A program made the translations under genes and the position numbers. Positions 62,321-64,000 of a DNA stretch of 64,000 nt are shown here, one piece after another (positions within the stretch are counted from its first letter, which is position 1; the number at the start of each line of letters is the position of its first letter). The stretch is from Ruminococcus sp. AM22-13. GTDB taxonomy: Bacteria > Bacillota > Clostridia > Lachnospirales > Lachnospiraceae. Location: contig NZ_QRIL01000001.1 of NCBI RefSeq assembly GCF_003471165.1, forward strand, positions 124,001 through 188,000. Reading direction: 5' to 3'. The notes under the pieces were generated by a model. That model saw nothing but the letters and a program-made list of their open reading frames with translations. It did not search any database and was not told where the DNA came from.

Positions 62321-62484
62321 CGTGAACAGGTTACTGTTCACTCCGTTCTCAGTAACACGCTTCGCGATGCACAGAATTTATGCTAATCGCATAAATTCGC
62401 GCGGTATGTCTCGGGCTTTTGGCATTTTCATGCCAAAACACCTCGCGGGATAGTGGCGTGTGAACAGTAACGTGAACAGTTACG
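62321..62484. repeat. Intergenic repeat, family A (longest form)
   Basis: Starts CGTGAACAGGTTACTGTTCA and ends GTGAACAGTTACGT. It contains AATTTATGC-TAATC-GCATAAATT (62375-62397) and TTTTGGCATTTTCATGCCAAAA (62417-62438) hairpins, GTATGTCTCGGG and CACCTCGCGGGATAGT, the inverse of the 32990-33040 region. A 27-base piece is exact to 39991-40017. It directly follows, and slightly overlaps, the ferredoxin stop. Confidence 0.8.
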
Positions 62485-62962
62485 TAAAAATACCTCTTAA
62501 ATCATGAATTACATGGCGCGGGCATTTCACTGTACACATACCACAGCTTAAACATACAGACTCGTCAATCACCGCACAGTTGTCAGACACCTTAATCGCG
62601 CCTGCTGTACATGTCTTTTCACAGATTCCACATCCGATACAGCTGACTTCGCACTGTTTCTTTGCCTCTGCGCCTTTTTTCTTATTGGAGCATTTTACCA
62701 CAATATAATTTGCACATTCATGAATGTGGATCACGCCCTGCGGGCAGACCTTTGTGCAAGCCCCACAGGCAATACACTTTTCTTCATCTACTTCTGCCAC
62801 ACCATATTCATTGATAGAAATCGCTCCGAATTTACATTTATTTACGCAAGCTCCACATCCAATACAGCCGTCCTTACATCCTGTCTCGCCTTCTGCTGCC
62901 CTGCATCCGCCATTACATGCTACAACTGCCGAACGATATGGAAACTTCTTCTTTACTGCCAT
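62480..62962 (-). CDS. Ferredoxin-like protein with four [4Fe-4S] motifs
   Basis: A 160-residue electron carrier. After an N-terminal stretch with extra cysteines (ACNGGCRAAEGETGCKDGC), four CxxCxxCxxxC motifs follow: CIGCGACVNKC, CIACGACTKVC, CIGCGICEKTC and CLSCGMCTVKC, so two dicluster domains. The N-terminal part resembles the Fe-S region of RnfB. The ATG at 62962 is preferred because AAAGGA lies 10 bases upstream; a GTG at 62971 overlaps the upstream gene. It lies between two Mo-hydroxylase genes, so it probably carries their electrons. Confidence 0.9.
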   Translation of the reverse strand: MAVKKKFPYRSAVVACNGGCRAAEGETGCKDGCIGCGACVNKCKFGAISINEYGVAEVDEEKCIACGACTKVCPQGVIHIHECANYIVVKCSNKKKGAEAKKQCEVSCIGCGICEKTCTAGAIKVSDNCAVIDESVCLSCGMCTVKCPRHVIHDLRGIFT

Positions 62963-62964
62963 AC

Positions 62965-64000
62965 TCAGCACTTCCTTTCATATGGCGTTCCAGTCAGAGG
63001 AAGACTGTATTGTCTCTCACCATCCCGCCTGAAATATGCGTCTGCAATCGCAGGTGCCGTCGGAATCGAAGTGATCTCGCCAATTCCAATAGCTCCGCAT
63101 GCTACATTTAATCCCGGTTTATCAATAACAATTGCATCGATTTTCGGAATCTCATGAGAACGAAACAGCCCAAGAGAACCATATTTCTCGATAGGTTTAC
63201 AGTTCTCATCAATCGGATAATGTTCTCGCAGAGCAAATCCTATGGACATAACTACGCCACCCTCGATCTGACCCTCGCATGACAAAGGATTAACCGCTTT
63301 GCCTACATCATGGGCAGCAACTATCTCCTCGATTTTTCCTGTTTTCTTATCCAGAATACATACCTGTGTCGCATAACCATATGCAACATGAGAAACAGGA
63401 TTGGGTACATTTGCACCAAGTGGATCTGTCTTGGCGAGATATTCGGCATAATAAACCTTTCCGATCACATCATCAATTGTTTTTCCTGCATTGCGGTCCT
63501 CCATAATCTTATCACAGGCCCTGCGACATGCTTCTCCCGTTACCAGAGTCTGTCTGGAACCAGAGGTTGTGCCCGAGTCAGGTGAAAACCAGGTATTACT
63601 TCTCTCATAAACAATATCCTCGTGTTTCAGATCAGTGTTGGTAACTACCATCTGAGTCAGAACTGTGCCAAGTCCCTGACCAATACAGGAAGCTCCCGAA
63701 TAGATATGAAGTTTTCTGTCTTCTTCAAATACAAGCTTCACACGTCCTGTATCAGGAATTCCAACGCCAACACCGGCATTTTTCATAGCACATCCGATTC
63801 CGACTGGTTTTCCAGCCTCAAGTGCGGCATTGTATTTCTCTTTTACAGCTTCCAGAGTTTCTACCAGACCTGTGGAATTATCCACAATCTGTCCATTCGG
63901 AAGTGTCTCGCCCGGCCGGATCGCATTGCGGTAGCGAATCTCCCATGGAGTAATTCCCACCTTATCGGCCATCATATTCAACAGTGTTTCTGTCGCAAAA
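62965..64000 (-). CDS. xdhA: Selenium-dependent xanthine dehydrogenase-like molybdopterin subunit, 5' end beyond the window
   Basis: C-terminal 345 residues of a second Mo hydroxylase; the frame is open to base 64000. Motifs seen are GASCIGQGLGTVLTQMVVTN, GSRQTLVTGEACRRACDKIM, GQIEGGVVMSIGFALREHYP and the catalytic Glu in GIGEITSIPTAPAIADAYFR. Compared with xdhD it has diverged strongly. In purine-degrading anaerobes such a protein is often a long 2Fe-2S/Mo fusion (about 850 residues); the missing part cannot be checked here. It is followed by the ferredoxin gene with a 2-base gap. Confidence 0.88.
   Translation of the reverse strand, partial: FATETLLNMMADKVGITPWEIRYRNAIRPGETLPNGQIVDNSTGLVETLEAVKEKYNAALEAGKPVGIGCAMKNAGVGVGIPDTGRVKLVFEEDRKLHIYSGASCIGQGLGTVLTQMVVTNTDLKHEDIVYERSNTWFSPDSGTTSGSRQTLVTGEACRRACDKIMEDRNAGKTIDDVIGKVYYAEYLAKTDPLGANVPNPVSHVAYGYATQVCILDKKTGKIEEIVAAHDVGKAVNPLSCEGQIEGGVVMSIGFALREHYPIDENCKPIEKYGSLGLFRSHEIPKIDAIVIDKPGLNVACGAIGIGEITSIPTAPAIADAYFRRDGERQYSLPLTGTPYERKC

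Noticed and set aside
1..64000. CRISPR arrays, insertion sequences or prophage
   Set aside because: No regularly spaced repeats, transposase, integrase or phage structural genes were seen; the repeats present are dispersed palindromic units.

Overview
The window looks like chromosome from a low-to-mid GC, Gram-positive anaerobe of the Lachnospiraceae. The evidence is a full carbonyl branch of the Wood-Ljungdahl pathway, pyruvate formate-lyase, T-box leaders, a SleB-type cell-wall hydrolase, sigma-A-like promoters and a selenium-dependent molybdenum hydroxylase locus. A Blautia-like gut acetogen fits best, but the genus is an inference.

Bases 1-14531, all minus strand, form the acetogenesis block. 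Reading downstream from 14531 it runs: His-rich metal protein, CooT, CooC, CODH (cooS/acsA), CooC, acetyl-CoA synthase (acsB), corrinoid protein subunits acsD and acsC, methyltransferase acsE, corrinoid activator (acsV/RACo), a DUF3786 protein and the start of formate-THF ligase (fhs, cut by the window edge). Hairpins and a second promoter inside the block suggest several transcription units. Bases 14805-31000 are mostly housekeeping: aldo/keto reductase, DUF512-der-plsY-gpsA, prs, rplS-lepB-ylqF-rnhB-yraN-pgeF and map. They also hold a MotA/OmpA ion-driven motor pair that resembles ZorAB.

Bases 29899-50421 carry a T-box-controlled pheST operon with a phosphatase, YihY, an aldose epimerase, a probable 6S RNA, thrC and a SleB-like hydrolase with a WalR-like box. 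They also carry an unusual methyltransferase-M14 carboxypeptidase-methyltransferase fusion, pflB-pflA, a T-box-controlled leuA, tRNA-Pro(GGG), a short heptad-repeat protein and a DUF1015 protein.

Bases 50760-64000 form a purine/urate-type fermentation locus. Plus-strand dpaL, ygeY, ygeW and arcC converge on minus-strand xdhA-like (partial), a four-cluster ferredoxin, xdhD, xdhB, xdhC, yqeB, yqeC and mocA. The expected flow is oxidation by a Se/Mo hydroxylase, later breakdown of ureido/diamino intermediates to pyruvate, ammonia and carbamoyl phosphate, and ATP formation by carbamate kinase. CO2 and reducing equivalents from such fermentation could feed the acetogenesis block. A leader RNA before xdhD has mutually exclusive hairpins and looks like an undescribed or unrecognised riboregulator.

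Two families of dispersed, imperfectly palindromic intergenic repeats punctuate the window. No insertion sequence, prophage or CRISPR array was seen.
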